A DNA stretch of 64,000 bases from Pseudomonas flexibilis (GTDB lineage Bacteria > Pseudomonadota > Gammaproteobacteria > Pseudomonadales > Pseudomonadaceae). Within the stretch, counting starts at the first letter, position 1; each line of letters starts with the position of its first letter. Shown piece after piece: positions 56,101 through 64,000 of the stretch. A program made the position numbers and the translations under genes. The DNA lies in NCBI RefSeq assembly GCF_000802425.1, contig NZ_JRUD01000014.1, forward strand, positions 62,001-126,000. Direction: 5' to 3'. The notes below the pieces were generated by a model. It searched no databases and had not been told where the DNA came from. It saw nothing but the letters and a program-made list of their open reading frames with translations.

Positions 56101-57019
56101 CGCGCTCGGCACCCGACACCGCTTCTCCCGGAAGCGCCTGGTCGAGGCGGAAACGGGCCTTCAGCTCGGCAATGCGCGGCGTTTCAAAGCTCGCCTTGGC
56201 CAGGTGGAACAGCAGGTTCTTGGTCAGCTCCAGCGGCGCGGCATGGTTGAAGCCGGCGGCCCCCTCGCTCACCAGCCGCTTGAGCTCCTTGTCCAGCTGC
56301 TGCAACAGCACATGCACGGAGGGGCCGGAGGGCACGCTGCCACTGACCAGCCCTTCGACCACGCCGGCGGCAATTTCCCACAGCGGCTCCAGGGGCGACT
56401 CGCGGCCCAAATCAGCGAGCTTCAGGTAGACCTTTTCCAGCTGGGCCAGATTCTTGGCCGACTCCTGCCCGCGCAGCAGGCCCACCATCGCCACCTGCTG
56501 CAACTGGCGCAGCTTGCGCAGCAACTGGGGGAATTCGGGGGTATTCAGCAGCGCCAGGGACTCACGCGACAAGGCCGGAATCGGCGCGGACAGGTCCGGC
56601 GCGAACAGGCTGGTTTCCGGCAGGGGCTGCTCGCCGCGCGCACTGCGCAGTTCGTTGAGCAGCGGCAACAGCAGCAGCGGCAGATCGGTGCGCGTGCTGT
56701 GCACGCGATCCAGGTACACCGGCAGCTGCAGGATGGCCTGCATGAGGATCTGCAGCGCCTCGCTCTGGTCGGCGACACGGTTCTCCAGCAGCGCCTGGGC
56801 CAGCCGCTCCATCTCCTCGGCGAGCAGAGCGGCACCGTAGAACTCCACCATCTGCAGGGTGCCGTGGACCTGGTGGACATAGGTCAGGCAGAAGCTCAGG
56901 CGTGTGCTGTCCTCGCGGTTCTCGACGAACGCTTCCAGGGCCTGGCGCGCCTGGTTGAGCGTCTCGGCGATTTCGCCCTTGACCCATTCCAGGGCGACAT
57001 AGTCGTGCCGATCCCCCAT
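50189..57019 (-). CDS. chpA: Hybrid chemosensory histidine kinase ChpA
   Basis: A 2276-residue CheA-type kinase controlling type IV pili, cAMP and twitching. Phosphotransfer boxes are seen at His49 (HQVHGTLQM), Thr476 (TQVRGGLGM), His730, His876, His1197, His1381 and His1540 (HTLKG or HTIKG types). Degenerate helical segments lie near residues 340-410 and between His876 and His1197. The kinase core follows (RNAVDHGIEP near 1850; GRGVGLDVV near 1949), then a CheW-like domain and a receiver with phospho-Asp2206. The start is the ATG at 57019, with GGAG six bases upstream; the ATG at 57034 overlaps pilK. Shorter than my recollection of PAO1 ChpA (~2470). Confidence 0.96.
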   Translation of the reverse strand: MGDRHDYVALEWVKGEIAETLNQARQALEAFVENREDSTRLSFCLTYVHQVHGTLQMVEFYGAALLAEEMERLAQALLENRVADQSEALQILMQAILQLPVYLDRVHSTRTDLPLLLLPLLNELRSARGEQPLPETSLFAPDLSAPIPALSRESLALLNTPEFPQLLRKLRQLQQVAMVGLLRGQESAKNLAQLEKVYLKLADLGRESPLEPLWEIAAGVVEGLVSGSVPSGPSVHVLLQQLDKELKRLVSEGAAGFNHAAPLELTKNLLFHLAKASFETPRIAELKARFRLDQALPGEAVSGAERGQLVGPDRGAIRSVVAALCEELVRIKDSLDLFVRSDRQNLAELSGLQTPLKQIADTLAVLGFAQPRKAILDQLNTVQLLLDGEKTADDGALMDIAGALLYVEATLSGIAGMDNDSQSEQSRLPTTDVTQIHQLVIREARTGLEQAKDAIIEFIASQWNHEHLARVPELLTQVRGGLGMIPLQRAAELLEACRRYICERLLEPRAVPDWQHLDTLADAITGVEYYLERLSEDHASQGEVILDVAEESLCSLGYAPRALPAEEAAVPAEPVLDWLADDMREPQMEQPPVAAPATLADFVDDLFAPEQEAAPHTPAPSMFELLELDAEGLTPPAEPLAAKPEPEPAPVLTVADVLAAPVQAINPPAQDAPPSLLPPPADEEPVDEELLEVFIEEAGEVLDTINQFLPQWRANNDNREALSEVRRAFHTLKGSGRMVRALIIGELAWAVENLFNRLLDRSIEAGPAVHELVGEVVGLLPELVDEFAAKAQRQRDDVDRLAAAAHALSRGQQPAPSLPRAVAVDDAADASGLDPQLLDIFRNEAESHLETLDQFLAECAQILPQPVNDRLQRALHTLKGSAHMAGILPMAEVAMPLERLVKEFHNHQIPVDRELAGLLAQARELLQQGLAQLDSTPHAPLPGTEAFQVAVQSLQKERLNQAEAKRTSSEPHASELLGRHLGNHIDTLLDSEELLAGWRDQPQAPSPLGDLRAAVEALWQGARQAKLAPLAELCEAVSQVYAAVADQGLATDARFFEEALAAHEALIGMLDQVAAALQVSPRPDRIAALAAVLTPPALLDEPAFDIDALPDSLLELEPLELAFDTSEEAPPSLEDAPDAAETGRPAAQPVDELDEEMVEIFLDEAGDILDSAAQSLEDWLADTQDLDALGGLQRDLHTLKGGARMTGVTAIGDLAHELEFLYEGLMQQRFTAEPTLAWLLHKCHDRLAQQIEQLQAREPVTVASSLIRAVQDYRETGAVSLEPQAAEPTTASPEGDLWAALEAAEALDLEGFGELEEIELQVPAAGEGEVDALDVQADPELMALFLEESFGLIEDAREALQRWRADPQNALEIETLQRDLHTIKGCARMADVQPIGDLGYELEMLYRQSADGRLRSGEPLFDLLERSHAHIRTQLEAVRDGLPVPAGEELIAALQEYVAAPEEQLSEPLSVTLQPVEESSVVAAAEPVVQAKPGDEVDEEILEIFREEADELIEALQSCIQDWDAMREAVPFDDLLRILHTLKGGARLAGQAHIGTLSHELEQRLIEARQQGEPSEGLFELVQNEFAVLQAAVDGLRAILSEEDLVPAAPAPVTPPAPLAVPAPQEPVLAPVEPVASPARVLPFVRQAEEAREAAAARRAPQELVKVPAELLDDLVNLAGETSIFRGRVEQQVNDVGYTLGEMEATIERVRDQLRRLDTETQAQILSRYQAEAERAGYEDFDPLEMDRHSQLQQLSRALFESASDLLDLKETLAAKNRDAETLLLQQSRVNTELQEGLMRTRMVPFDRLVPRLRRIVRQVSAELGKQVEMVVGNAEGEMDRSVLERIIAPMEHMLRNAVDHGIEPVEVRRAAGKPDQGTISLNLAREGGEIVLTLADDGGGIRLDAVRRKAIERGLMAADSDITDHEVLQFILAAGFSTAEKITQISGRGVGLDVVSSEIKQLGGSVSIESGEGQGTRFIIRLPFTVSVNRALMVHSGEDLYAVPLSNIEGIVRVSPYELEAYYGPDAPRFEYAGQRYELRYLGELLNNGQQPKLMGQTLPLPVILVRSADHSIAVQVDSLAGSREIVVKSLGPQFARVAGISGATILGDGRVVVILDFMTLLRKRQLQALPRRFAQPQLSVEPAAPEAEAEARALTVMVVDDSVTVRKVTTRLLERQGMNVVTAKDGVDAITQLQEFKPDIMLLDIEMPRMDGFEVATLVRHDPQLADLPIIMITSRTGEKHRERAMAIGVNDYLGKPYQEAQLLDRIHALVQHP

Positions 57020-57030
57020 AGCCACTCCAG

Positions 57031-57909
57031 TCATTCGCGTATCCGGGTAAAGGCCAGAACCCGCTCATCGGCCACCGGCTGCAGCGCCGGATGCTGCCAG
57101 CCGGTCATCTCGCCGACACCAAGCACCAGCAGCCCACCCGGGGCAAGGCGCTCGGCCAGGCCATTGAGGATGTCGCGCCGCCGCCAGCGGCGGAAATAGA
57201 TCAGCAGGTTCTGACAGAAAATCACGTCCAGGCTGCTCCACGGCGCCTTGTCCAGGTCCAGCACATTGAGCCGGGCGCAGCACACGCGCGCCGCCAGCTC
57301 CGGTGTCACGCGCCAGCCATCCGCCTCGTTGCGCAGATAGCGCTCGCGGCGTTCGGTATCCAGCGCTTCCAGCCGTCGCGCGTCATAACGCGCGTCACGG
57401 GCCTGGTTCAACGCGCCCTGGCTGATATCCGTGGCGATCACACCGAACTCCGTTCGCCGGGCAGCGCGACGCTGCACTTCGGCTGCGGAGATGGCCAGCG
57501 AATAGGCTTCCTCGCCACTGGCGCATCCCACGCTCCACAGCATCCAGGGCCGTCCGTTGTCTTCCTGCAGGCGCCGGCTCAGATACCCCTCCATCACTGC
57601 GAAGGAAGGGGCATGACGGTAGAAGCGGGTTTCCTGCACGGTCAGTCGGTCCAGCAGGGTCGCCCATTCCAGGGCGCCTCGCGGCCCCTCGGCAACCCGA
57701 CGCAGATAGGCCTGGTAATCCTCCAGACCCAGCTCGCGCATGCGCTGGCCAAGCCGGGTCTGCAGGAAGACGCGCCGCCGCTCGCCGAGCACCTGACCGG
57801 TGCGTTCCTCGATCAGCGCGCTCCAGGCGCGAAATTCCGCAGTAGTCATGTCGGCCAGGGGTTTCAAGGCCCAGACGCCGCTTGGCTGCATGCCGTGCCC
57901 CTCGCTCAT
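57031..57909 (-). CDS. pilK: CheR-like methyltransferase PilK
   Basis: A 292-residue SAM-dependent methyltransferase of the CheR family that methylates the receptor PilJ. The SAM-binding motif is WSVGCASGEEAYSLAI, followed by ATDISQGALNQARDARY and the post-motif IFCQNLLIYF. The N-terminal helical CheR domain ends near residue 90 (TVQETRFYRHAPSF). It lies between pilJ and chpA; its stop is 11 bases before the preferred chpA start. Confidence 0.95.
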   Translation of the reverse strand: MSEGHGMQPSGVWALKPLADMTTAEFRAWSALIEERTGQVLGERRRVFLQTRLGQRMRELGLEDYQAYLRRVAEGPRGALEWATLLDRLTVQETRFYRHAPSFAVMEGYLSRRLQEDNGRPWMLWSVGCASGEEAYSLAISAAEVQRRAARRTEFGVIATDISQGALNQARDARYDARRLEALDTERRERYLRNEADGWRVTPELAARVCCARLNVLDLDKAPWSSLDVIFCQNLLIYFRRWRRRDILNGLAERLAPGGLLVLGVGEMTGWQHPALQPVADERVLAFTRIRE

Positions 57910-57948
57910 GACTCATGATCGGCGTCCCTTGCGAAACGCCGCCCCCTG

Positions 57949-59997
57949 TCAGGCCTCGTCGCGCGCCGCCGGCAGCTTGAAGCCGGACACCGAGTTGCGC
58001 ATCTCGTTGGCCAGCTTGGCCAGGTTGCCGATGCTGCGCGCCGTGGCGGTGGTACCGGTGGAGGTCTGCGAGGTGATCTCCTGGATCACGTTCATGGTGC
58101 TGGAGATATGGCCGGCGGAAGAGGCCTGCTGGCGCGCCGCGTTGGAGATGTTCTGGATCAGCGCGGCGAGGGTCTTGGATACCTTTTCGATCTCTTCCAG
58201 CGACACCCCGGCGTCCTGGGCCAGGCGTGCACCGCGCACCACCTCGGAGGTGGTCTGCTCCATGGAGATCACCGCTTCGTTGGTGTCGGTCTGGATCGCC
58301 TTCACCAGCGTTTCGATCTGCTTGGTCGCCGCCGAGGAACGTTCCGCCAAGCGCTGTACTTCGTCGGCTACCACCGCGAAGCCGCGGCCGGCGTCGCCGG
58401 CCATGGAGGCCTGGATGGCGGCGTTCAGGGCGAGGATGTTGGTCTGGTCGGCAATGTCGTTGATCAGGCTGACGATGTCGCCGATCTCCTGGGACGATTC
58501 ACCCAGGCGCTTGATGCGCTTGGCGGTGTCCTGGATCTGCTCGCGGATGCTGTCCATGCCGGTGATGGTGTTGTGCACCACCTCGTTGCCCTTGTTGGCG
58601 ATGGCCACGGAACGCTCGGCCACCGCGGTGGACTCGGCGGCGTTCGCCGACACCTGGTCAATGGACACGGCCATTTCGTTGATGGCCGCCGATGCGCCGG
58701 CGATTTCCTGGGCTTGGTGTTCGGACGCCTCGGCCAGGTGCATGGCGGTCGCCTGGGTTTCCTGGGCGGCGGCGGACACCTGCACGGCGGTCTGGTTGAT
58801 CGCGCGCACCAGATCACGCATCTGGTCGATGGAAAAGTTGATCGAGTCGGCGATGGCGCCGGTGAAGTCCTCGGTCACGGTGGCTGTCACCGTCAGGTCA
58901 CCGTCGGCCAGGTCGGCAATTTCGTCGAGCAGTCGCAGAATGGCGGTCTGGTTACGCTCGTTCTTCTCGGCGGTTTCCTGCAGGCGGCGGCGGGTGTCCT
59001 GCACCATCACCATGCCGATCAGGATCACGGCCGCCAGCGCCAGGGCGCCCAGCAGGTAGGTGGCCAGGGTGTTCAGATAACGACCGTTGGCGAGTTCGTC
59101 GAAGCCGGCGGCCAGGTCGGAGGCCTTGTCCAGCAGGGTCTGCGAGATGCTGAAGATGTTGCCGGCCGATTCCCGCACCTGGAACAGCTCGGGCGAGGTT
59201 TCCAGGATCTCGTCCACCGAGCCGGAAACGAACTCGAACAGCTCGGCGATCTCTGCCAGACGCTCACGGGCTTCCGGCTCGGAGACCCGGCTGATCTCCA
59301 TGGCACGGTTGCCTTCCAGCATGGCATTGAGCACCCGGCCGAACAGGCTGGCGTCGCGACCGAACATGTCGGCCGCCTGTACCGAGTCCTCGTCGCCGGC
59401 CAGCACCTTGTTGACCGCACCGAGGATCCGTTCGGCCAGCAGCGACTGCCGCTGGGCGACCGACACCTGAGCGGCGGGCGCATCGCTCTGCAGCAGGATG
59501 TCCACCACTTCCTCGTACTCGACCTGCAGCTGCGGAATGGTTTCCGACAGGGTGGCGGCCACCTGGTGCAAGGACAATACGGTCTGTTCGCTGGCCAGGA
59601 TCACGTCGGTGTCGCGACGCAGGCGGTTCCAGTCCTTTTCCACCGCATCCATCTGCGGGGCGACTTCGAAGGACACCATTGGCAGGCCGGTGTCCGGGTT
59701 GCCCTTGGTCAGGTAGCCCCAGCGGCGATCGAAGTCGTTGCGGGCGTCCTTGAGCAGGGCGAACGCCTCGGCCTTGCCCGCCGCCGCTTCGGTGGCGTTC
59801 TTGGCGATACGCTGGGAGAGCACGCGCAGCTCACCCGCGTGGGTGATGTACTCGGTGTCGTAGCCAGACTGCACGTTCAGGTAGGTGAAGTTGGCGAACA
59901 GCAGCACGATGGAGACGATCAGGCCGACGAACAGGCCGGCGATCAGCGAGCTGCTGCGCATGCCCGAAAAGAGATTTCCCGCGTTGTTTTTCTTCAT
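57949..59997 (-). CDS. pilJ: Methyl-accepting chemotaxis receptor PilJ
   Basis: A 682-residue inner-membrane chemoreceptor with one transmembrane helix near residues 15-38 and a second near 310-330. Between them is a periplasmic region with two PilJ-type helical sensor modules. A HAMP-like linker and a long cytoplasmic coiled coil follow, with the conserved tip [29 protein letters not shown]-type segment. PilJ interacts with pilins and feeds ChpA. The start at the ATG 59997 gives the same length as PilJ of PAO1. Confidence 0.96.
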   Translation of the reverse strand: MKKNNAGNLFSGMRSSSLIAGLFVGLIVSIVLLFANFTYLNVQSGYDTEYITHAGELRVLSQRIAKNATEAAAGKAEAFALLKDARNDFDRRWGYLTKGNPDTGLPMVSFEVAPQMDAVEKDWNRLRRDTDVILASEQTVLSLHQVAATLSETIPQLQVEYEEVVDILLQSDAPAAQVSVAQRQSLLAERILGAVNKVLAGDEDSVQAADMFGRDASLFGRVLNAMLEGNRAMEISRVSEPEARERLAEIAELFEFVSGSVDEILETSPELFQVRESAGNIFSISQTLLDKASDLAAGFDELANGRYLNTLATYLLGALALAAVILIGMVMVQDTRRRLQETAEKNERNQTAILRLLDEIADLADGDLTVTATVTEDFTGAIADSINFSIDQMRDLVRAINQTAVQVSAAAQETQATAMHLAEASEHQAQEIAGASAAINEMAVSIDQVSANAAESTAVAERSVAIANKGNEVVHNTITGMDSIREQIQDTAKRIKRLGESSQEIGDIVSLINDIADQTNILALNAAIQASMAGDAGRGFAVVADEVQRLAERSSAATKQIETLVKAIQTDTNEAVISMEQTTSEVVRGARLAQDAGVSLEEIEKVSKTLAALIQNISNAARQQASSAGHISSTMNVIQEITSQTSTGTTATARSIGNLAKLANEMRNSVSGFKLPAARDEA

Positions 59998-60075
59998 GAA
60001 TGGCCCCCGCCTGGACCCACCGCTATTCCCATTTGAAGCCAACGGACCGGATACCGGCCCACCAATAAATTCGTG

Positions 60076-60612
60076 TCACACCGCGACGTCGAGGAAGTCC
60101 TCGTGCTGCGCCAGTCGCTGCGGACTGAACACCAGCCAGGGCTGCGCGCGATTGAATACGCCATAAATGAAGGGCTGGATGGCCGCTTCCAGGGGCGGCA
60201 CCTGCTCGGAGAAGGTCTCGACCGGGAAGTGCTGCATGCCGAACACTTCATCCACGACCAGGCCGGAAAACACGTCCTGATGCTCCACCACCAGCACCCG
60301 GCGCTGCTTGCGCTGGGCGCTCAGTTCCTCGCCGAAGAAACCGCACAGATCGATCAGCGGCAACAGGCGCCCGCGTACGTTGGCCACTCCCCTGACCCAG
60401 GGCTTCACCCCGGGCAACTGGGTGTGGCGCGGCTCGTGCAGGATTTCCCCCACCTCACCCATGGGCGAGACGAACAACCGCTCGCCCATGCGAAAACCGA
60501 TCCCACTCCAGGTCTGCTGGGTTTCCTGCTGGGCCGGCAAGCCGGCCGCGAGCGTACGGCAGCGCTGATCGATGCCGAGAAGGAGATCGAAGGGAGTCGG
60601 TTGTCCGGACAT
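60076..60612 (-). CDS. pilI: CheW-like adaptor PilI
   Basis: A 178-residue CheW-domain protein that joins PilJ to ChpA. The adaptor core is FRMGERLFVSPMGEVGEIL and the conserved VRGVANVRGRLLPLIDLCGFFG lies near residues 73-94. It is placed between pilH (46-base gap) and pilJ, as in PAO1. Confidence 0.95.
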   Translation of the reverse strand: MSGQPTPFDLLLGIDQRCRTLAAGLPAQQETQQTWSGIGFRMGERLFVSPMGEVGEILHEPRHTQLPGVKPWVRGVANVRGRLLPLIDLCGFFGEELSAQRKQRRVLVVEHQDVFSGLVVDEVFGMQHFPVETFSEQVPPLEAAIQPFIYGVFNRAQPWLVFSPQRLAQHEDFLDVAV

Positions 60613-60658
60613 GCCTGCCCTGCCGTGCCGGGAGTCGATGAGTTCGGTGCGGACGGCG

Positions 60659-61024
60659 TCAGCCGGCCAGCACCGCGTTCAGCGTCTTGAGCAGGGTTGC
60701 CTCGTCCACCGGCTTGGTCAGGTAGTCGCGCGCACCCTGGCGCTTGCCCCAGACCTTATCGGTTTCCTGATCCTTGGTGGTGACGATGATCACCGGAATG
60801 TGACTGGTTTCCTCGTCCTTGGTCAGTTGGCGGGTGGCCTGGAAGCCATTCAGCCCCGGCATGACCACATCCATCAGCACGGCGTCGGGCTTTTCCTGGC
60901 GGGCCAGGGCCACGCCATCGGCGCCGTTCTCGGCCTTGAGCACCTGATGCCCATTCTTTTCGAGCATCTCGGTCAGCTTGTACATCTCGGTCGGAGAGTC
61001 ATCAACAATCAGAATGCGAGCCAT
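60659..61024 (-). CDS. pilH: CheY-like response regulator PilH
   Basis: A 121-residue single-domain receiver. The acidic pair is Asp8-Asp9, the phospho-acceptor is Asp52 (VLMDVVMPG) and the switch lysine lies in YLTKPV. PilH acts with or against PilG in controlling pilus retraction and cAMP. The start is the ATG at 61024; an upstream in-frame ATG at 61036 adds four residues only. Confidence 0.96.
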   Translation of the reverse strand: MARILIVDDSPTEMYKLTEMLEKNGHQVLKAENGADGVALARQEKPDAVLMDVVMPGLNGFQATRQLTKDEETSHIPVIIVTTKDQETDKVWGKRQGARDYLTKPVDEATLLKTLNAVLAG

Positions 61025-61064
61025 GGTGTTCCCCATACGAAATAACTACGGTCCGTCGCAGGAC

Positions 61065-61472
61065 TCAGGATACCTGTTCACTCGGCACGAACTCCGGCAC
61101 GTGGGCCTTGATCGCACCCAGCAACTCTTCCTTGCTGAACGGTTTGGTGAGGTATTGATCCGAGCCGACGATCCGCCCCTTCGCCTTGTCGAACAGGCCG
61201 TCCTTGGACGAGAGCATGATCACCGGCGTGGATTTGAAGGCGCTGTTGTTCTTGATCAGCGCACAGGTCTGATAGCCGTCCAGACGCGGCATCATGATGT
61301 CGACAAAGATGATGTTCGGGTGGGTGTCGGCAATCTTGGCCAGGGCATCAAAACCGTCCACAGCGGTGATGACCTCGCAACCGACCTTCTTCAGCAGGGT
61401 TTCCGCGGTGCGGCGAATCGTCTTCGAGTCGTCGATCACCATCACTTTCAAACTGCCGGAATGCTGTTCCAT
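61065..61472 (-). CDS. pilG: CheY-like response regulator PilG
   Basis: A 135-residue single-domain receiver. The acidic pair is Asp14-Asp15, the phospho-acceptor Asp58 (IIFVDIMMP) and the lysine lies in YLTKPFS. PilG promotes pilus extension and cAMP synthesis. It is the first gene of the Pil-Chp operon and is divergent from gshB, with 241 bases between them. Confidence 0.96.
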   Translation of the reverse strand: MEQHSGSLKVMVIDDSKTIRRTAETLLKKVGCEVITAVDGFDALAKIADTHPNIIFVDIMMPRLDGYQTCALIKNNSAFKSTPVIMLSSKDGLFDKAKGRIVGSDQYLTKPFSKEELLGAIKAHVPEFVPSEQVS

Positions 61473-61665
61473 TATCGCCCTACCATTGCCTCGGTGAGTC
61501 GTTATCGTTGCGCTTCGCCTGCGCCTGAGACCGGTCTACGACAGGGCTTCTACCCTGCCGCCGGCCTTTGTAGCACAGGACCCGGACGGCAATCCACAGA
61601 GCAGATCACCCTGCGGATTCAACCTTGACCGAGGGCAACTCCGGCGCCACCCTTGACGCCCTTGC

Positions 61666-61690
61666 GCCGGTCACCCCGTTGGCGACCGGC
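61666..61690. other. Hairpin in the gshB leader
   Basis: Stem GCCGGTC (61666-61672) / GACCGGC (61684-61690) ending 23 bases before the gshB start. It could be a leader hairpin or a regulatory palindrome; nothing more can be said. Confidence 0.35.
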
Positions 61691-61713
61691 CGTCACGCTG
61701 CAGAGGAACCCTA

Positions 61714-62667
61714 ATGAGCACTCGTCTCGGGATCGTCATGGACCCCATCGCGTCCATCACCTTCAAGAAGGACAGCTCCCTGGCCATGTTGCTGGCTGCC
61801 CAGTCGCGCGGCTGGACGCTGTTCTACATGGAGCAGCAGGATCTGTATCAGCGCGGCAGCCAGGCCCGCGCCCGGGTGCGGCCACTGCGCGTGTTCAACG
61901 ACCCGCAACGCTGGCACGAACTGGATGCCGAGCAGGACATCGCGCTCAACGAGCTCGATGTGATCCTGATGCGCAAGGACCCGCCCTTCAACAGCGAATA
62001 CGTGTACGCCACCTACCTGCTGGAACTGGCCGAGAAAGCCGGCAGCCTGGTGGTCAACAGCCCGCGCAGCCTGCGCGACTGCAACGAGAAGTTCTTTGCC
62101 ACCCAGTTCCCGCAATGCACGCCGCCGACCCTGGTGAGCCGGCGCGCGGACATTCTGCGAGAGTTCGCCCGCGAGCACCGTGACGTCATCCTCAAACCGC
62201 TGGACGAGATGGGCGGCGCCTCGATCTTCCGGCACCGCGAGGGCGACCCGAACCTGTCGGTGATCCTCGAGGTGCTCACCGAGCATGGCAGCCGGCAGAT
62301 CATGGCGCAGCGCTACATTCCCGAAATCAAGGATGGCGACAAGCGCATCCTGATGATCGACGGCGAGCCGGTGCCCTATTGCCTGGCGCGCATCCCGGCG
62401 CAGGGCGAGACGCGGGGCAATCTGGCCGCCGGCGGCCGAGGCGAACCGCGTCCGCTGACCGAGCGCGACCGCGAGATTGCCGCCCTGGTCGGCCCCGAAC
62501 TGCGCAAGCGCGGCCTGCTGTTCGTCGGCCTGGACGTGATCGGCGACTACCTCACAGAAATCAACGTGACCAGCCCGACCTGCATCCGCGAGATCGACGC
62601 GGCCTACGACACGCGCATCGGCGAGCGCCTGATGGACGCCATCGCCAGCCGTCTGGGTCGCGGCTGA
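61714..62667 (+). CDS. gshB: Glutathione synthetase GshB
   Basis: A 317-residue ATP-grasp ligase that joins gamma-glutamylcysteine and glycine. Typical motifs are LGIVMDPIASITFKKDSSLAMLLAAQ at the N-terminus, LKPLDEMGGASIFR for ATP binding and the C-terminal GLDVIGDYLTEINVTSPTCIREID. The start ATG has GAGGAACC upstream. The length equals that of other pseudomonad GshB proteins. Confidence 0.97.
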   Translation: MSTRLGIVMDPIASITFKKDSSLAMLLAAQSRGWTLFYMEQQDLYQRGSQARARVRPLRVFNDPQRWHELDAEQDIALNELDVILMRKDPPFNSEYVYATYLLELAEKAGSLVVNSPRSLRDCNEKFFATQFPQCTPPTLVSRRADILREFAREHRDVILKPLDEMGGASIFRHREGDPNLSVILEVLTEHGSRQIMAQRYIPEIKDGDKRILMIDGEPVPYCLARIPAQGETRGNLAAGGRGEPRPLTERDREIAALVGPELRKRGLLFVGLDVIGDYLTEINVTSPTCIREIDAAYDTRIGERLMDAIASRLGRG

Positions 62668-62764
62668 GCGGACAACGGCCACTGACCGGAAGCGCTGCCT
62701 GGTTCATGGACTTTTGGACCATCACTGGGCAGACTTCCGGGGTTTCCACGGCGCCGCTTACTCA

Positions 62765-63652
62765 ATGACCGCAGCCATCACCCCCACCCTCGAACCGCCT
62801 CGAGTTCGCCCCGCCGACCGACTGGGCTTCACCCTGTTCCTGGCGGTGGCGCTGCACGTCGCGCTGATCTTCGGCCTGGGCTTCACGCTGGCCAAGCCCA
62901 GCGAAGTCAGTAAATCGCTGGAAATCACCCTGTCCACTTTCAAGAGCGAGGAGGCCCCGAAACAGGCCGACTTCCTTGCCCAGGACAACCAGCAGGGCAG
63001 CGGCACGCTGGAACACAAGGCGGCGCCCAAGACCACCGAGATCGCGCCGTTCCAGGACACCGAGATCAACAAGGTCACTCCGCCGCCCGCCGCGCCGCCG
63101 GAAGTGCCGCGCGAGGCGCCCAAGGCCGCCGTGGCTACCCGCGCGCCCCAGCGGGAGAAGACCCCGGTGCAGGCCGAACTGCAGAAGACCGAGCAGCGCC
63201 GCCCGGCACCGGAATTCGACAGCTCGCAGCTGTCCGCCGAGATCGCCAGCCTGGAGGCCGATCTGGCGCTGGAACAGCAACGCTACGCCAAGCGGCCGAA
63301 AATCCACCGCCTGAACGCCGCCTCGACCATGCGCGACAAGGGCGCCTGGTACAAGGACGAGTGGCGCCGCAAGGTGGAACGCATCGGCAACCTCAACTAT
63401 CCCGACGAGGCGCGCCGCCAGCAGCTGTACGGCAGCCTGCGCCTGCTGGTGTCGATCCGCCGCGACGGCTCGCTGTACGAGGTACAGGTGCTGGAATCCT
63501 CCGGCCAGCCAGTGCTCGACCAGGCCGCCATGCGCATCGTCCACCTGGCCGCCCCGTACGCACCCTTCACTGGCGATCTGGCCGAGTTCGATCGCCTGGA
63601 GATCATCCGCACCTGGCGCTTCGAACGCGGCGATCGGCTCTCCAGCCAGTAG
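62765..63652 (+). CDS. tonB3: TonB-like energy transducer (TonB3)
   Basis: A 295-residue TonB-type protein. A membrane anchor (residues ~20-40) is followed by a Pro/Lys/Glu-rich spacer (TPPPAAPPEVPREAPK) and a coiled-coil (SAEIASLEADLALEQQRYAKR). The C-terminal TonB domain is NLNYPDEARRQQLYGSLRLLVSIRRDGSL. Its place between gshB and algH matches TonB3, which was reported to be needed for twitching motility. The start ATG at 62765 was chosen; the frame is open to 62714. Confidence 0.9.
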   Translation: MTAAITPTLEPPRVRPADRLGFTLFLAVALHVALIFGLGFTLAKPSEVSKSLEITLSTFKSEEAPKQADFLAQDNQQGSGTLEHKAAPKTTEIAPFQDTEINKVTPPPAAPPEVPREAPKAAVATRAPQREKTPVQAELQKTEQRRPAPEFDSSQLSAEIASLEADLALEQQRYAKRPKIHRLNAASTMRDKGAWYKDEWRRKVERIGNLNYPDEARRQQLYGSLRLLVSIRRDGSLYEVQVLESSGQPVLDQAAMRIVHLAAPYAPFTGDLAEFDRLEIIRTWRFERGDRLSSQ

Positions 63653-63769
63653 CCCGCCCCCAGCAGGGCATCCCGCCACGCCCGCTTTCGCGGGGCGGTT
63701 CCAGCCGCGATGCCTTTTCGCTTTTCGCCATGCTTGCCGCCCCTGCCGCGAAGGCCGACACTTACGGCC

Positions 63770-64000
63770 ATGAACACCACCGATACCTACCTGAAGAATC
63801 AGTTGCTGATCGCCATGCCGCATCTGGCCGACCCGAACTTCGCCCAGACGCTGATCTACCTGGTCGAGCACAACGAGCATGGCGCCATGGGACTGGTCAT
63901 CAACCGTCCCAGCGGCCTTGAGCTGGCCGATATCATCGAGCAGCTGCGCCCCGAACAACCCCCGGCACCGGACAGTTACGAGCAGCCGGTATTCAGCGGC
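63770..64000 (+). CDS. algH: UPF0301 protein AlgH/YqgE, 5' part
   Basis: The window ends after 77 codons. The translated N-terminus MNTTDTYLKNQLLIAMPHLADP is followed by FAQTLIYLVEHNEHGAMGLVINRPSG, which is diagnostic of the AlgH/YqgE family. The biochemical role is unresolved. The gene continues beyond the window, with no stop up to base 64000. It is the gene expected after tonB3 by comparison with PAO1. Confidence 0.9.
   Translation, partial: MNTTDTYLKNQLLIAMPHLADPNFAQTLIYLVEHNEHGAMGLVINRPSGLELADIIEQLRPEQPPAPDSYEQPVFSG

Noticed and set aside
54602-57199. Long plus-strand frame opposite chpA and pilK
   Set aside because: Antisense shadow of a clearly conserved gene; biased composition, no family features.

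Overview
This window is chromosomal DNA of a Pseudomonas. The base composition is high GC. The right-hand block (ttgABC-like pump, yceI, cytochrome b561, bioA, rsmE, chpCBA, pilKJIHG, gshB, tonB3, algH) follows the gene order I recall for P. aeruginosa PAO1 around PA0404-PA0427. Other blocks match PAO1 units that lie elsewhere in that genome (ahpCF, dctBD-dctPQM-fabY, liuABCDE). A TtgR-type regulator and operator where PAO1 has MexR, plus missing chpD, chpE and arc genes, argue against P. aeruginosa itself. All named PAO1 comparisons are from memory, not from a search.

Layout. 73-2003 (minus): overlapping LysR and AraC regulators, divergent from a crotonase-family enzyme (2120-2899). 2944-10837 (minus): a gamma-carbonic-anhydrase-like protein, a complete LIV-type ABC importer, a CMD-family protein and an acyl-CoA synthetase. 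11059-18167 (plus): the leucine/isovalerate catabolic genes liuABCDE followed by their regulator liuR. Two related palindromes, in the synthetase-liuA gap and in front of livG, suggest that LiuR links import and breakdown of branched-chain substrates. 18189-20790: three ferritin-like genes carrying four four-helix domains. 20889-26240: hemolysin III/PAQR-type membrane protein, a NitT/TauT-type ABC importer with a glycerate kinase, and a cytochrome b561 convergent with a cytochrome c' (26340-26807). 26992-29351 (minus): ahpF and ahpC, with a very large imperfect hairpin at the 3' end of ahpC.

29583-36083 (plus): the dctBD two-component system and the dctPQM TRAP transporter for C4-dicarboxylates. 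A sigma-54 promoter and two tandem dyads upstream of it form an almost textbook DctD control region. 36345-38252: fabY. 38365-44051 (minus): an RND efflux operon, divergent from ttgR across a TtgR-like operator. 44925-46078 (minus): yceI and cytochrome b561. 46237-48559 (plus): bioA and rsmE. 48708-61472 (minus): the Pil-Chp chemosensory operon that controls type IV pili and surface sensing, including the very large hybrid kinase ChpA. 61714-64000 (plus): gshB, tonB3 and the 5' part of algH.

No tRNA, rRNA, CRISPR array, insertion sequence or prophage was seen. No gap between genes exceeds 300 bases. Small repeats are present: GTAGGGTGG-type hairpins inside the liu operon and after fabY, and two inverted REP pairs flanking rsmE. 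The least explained parts are the ferritin-like locus and the long hairpin element behind ahpC.
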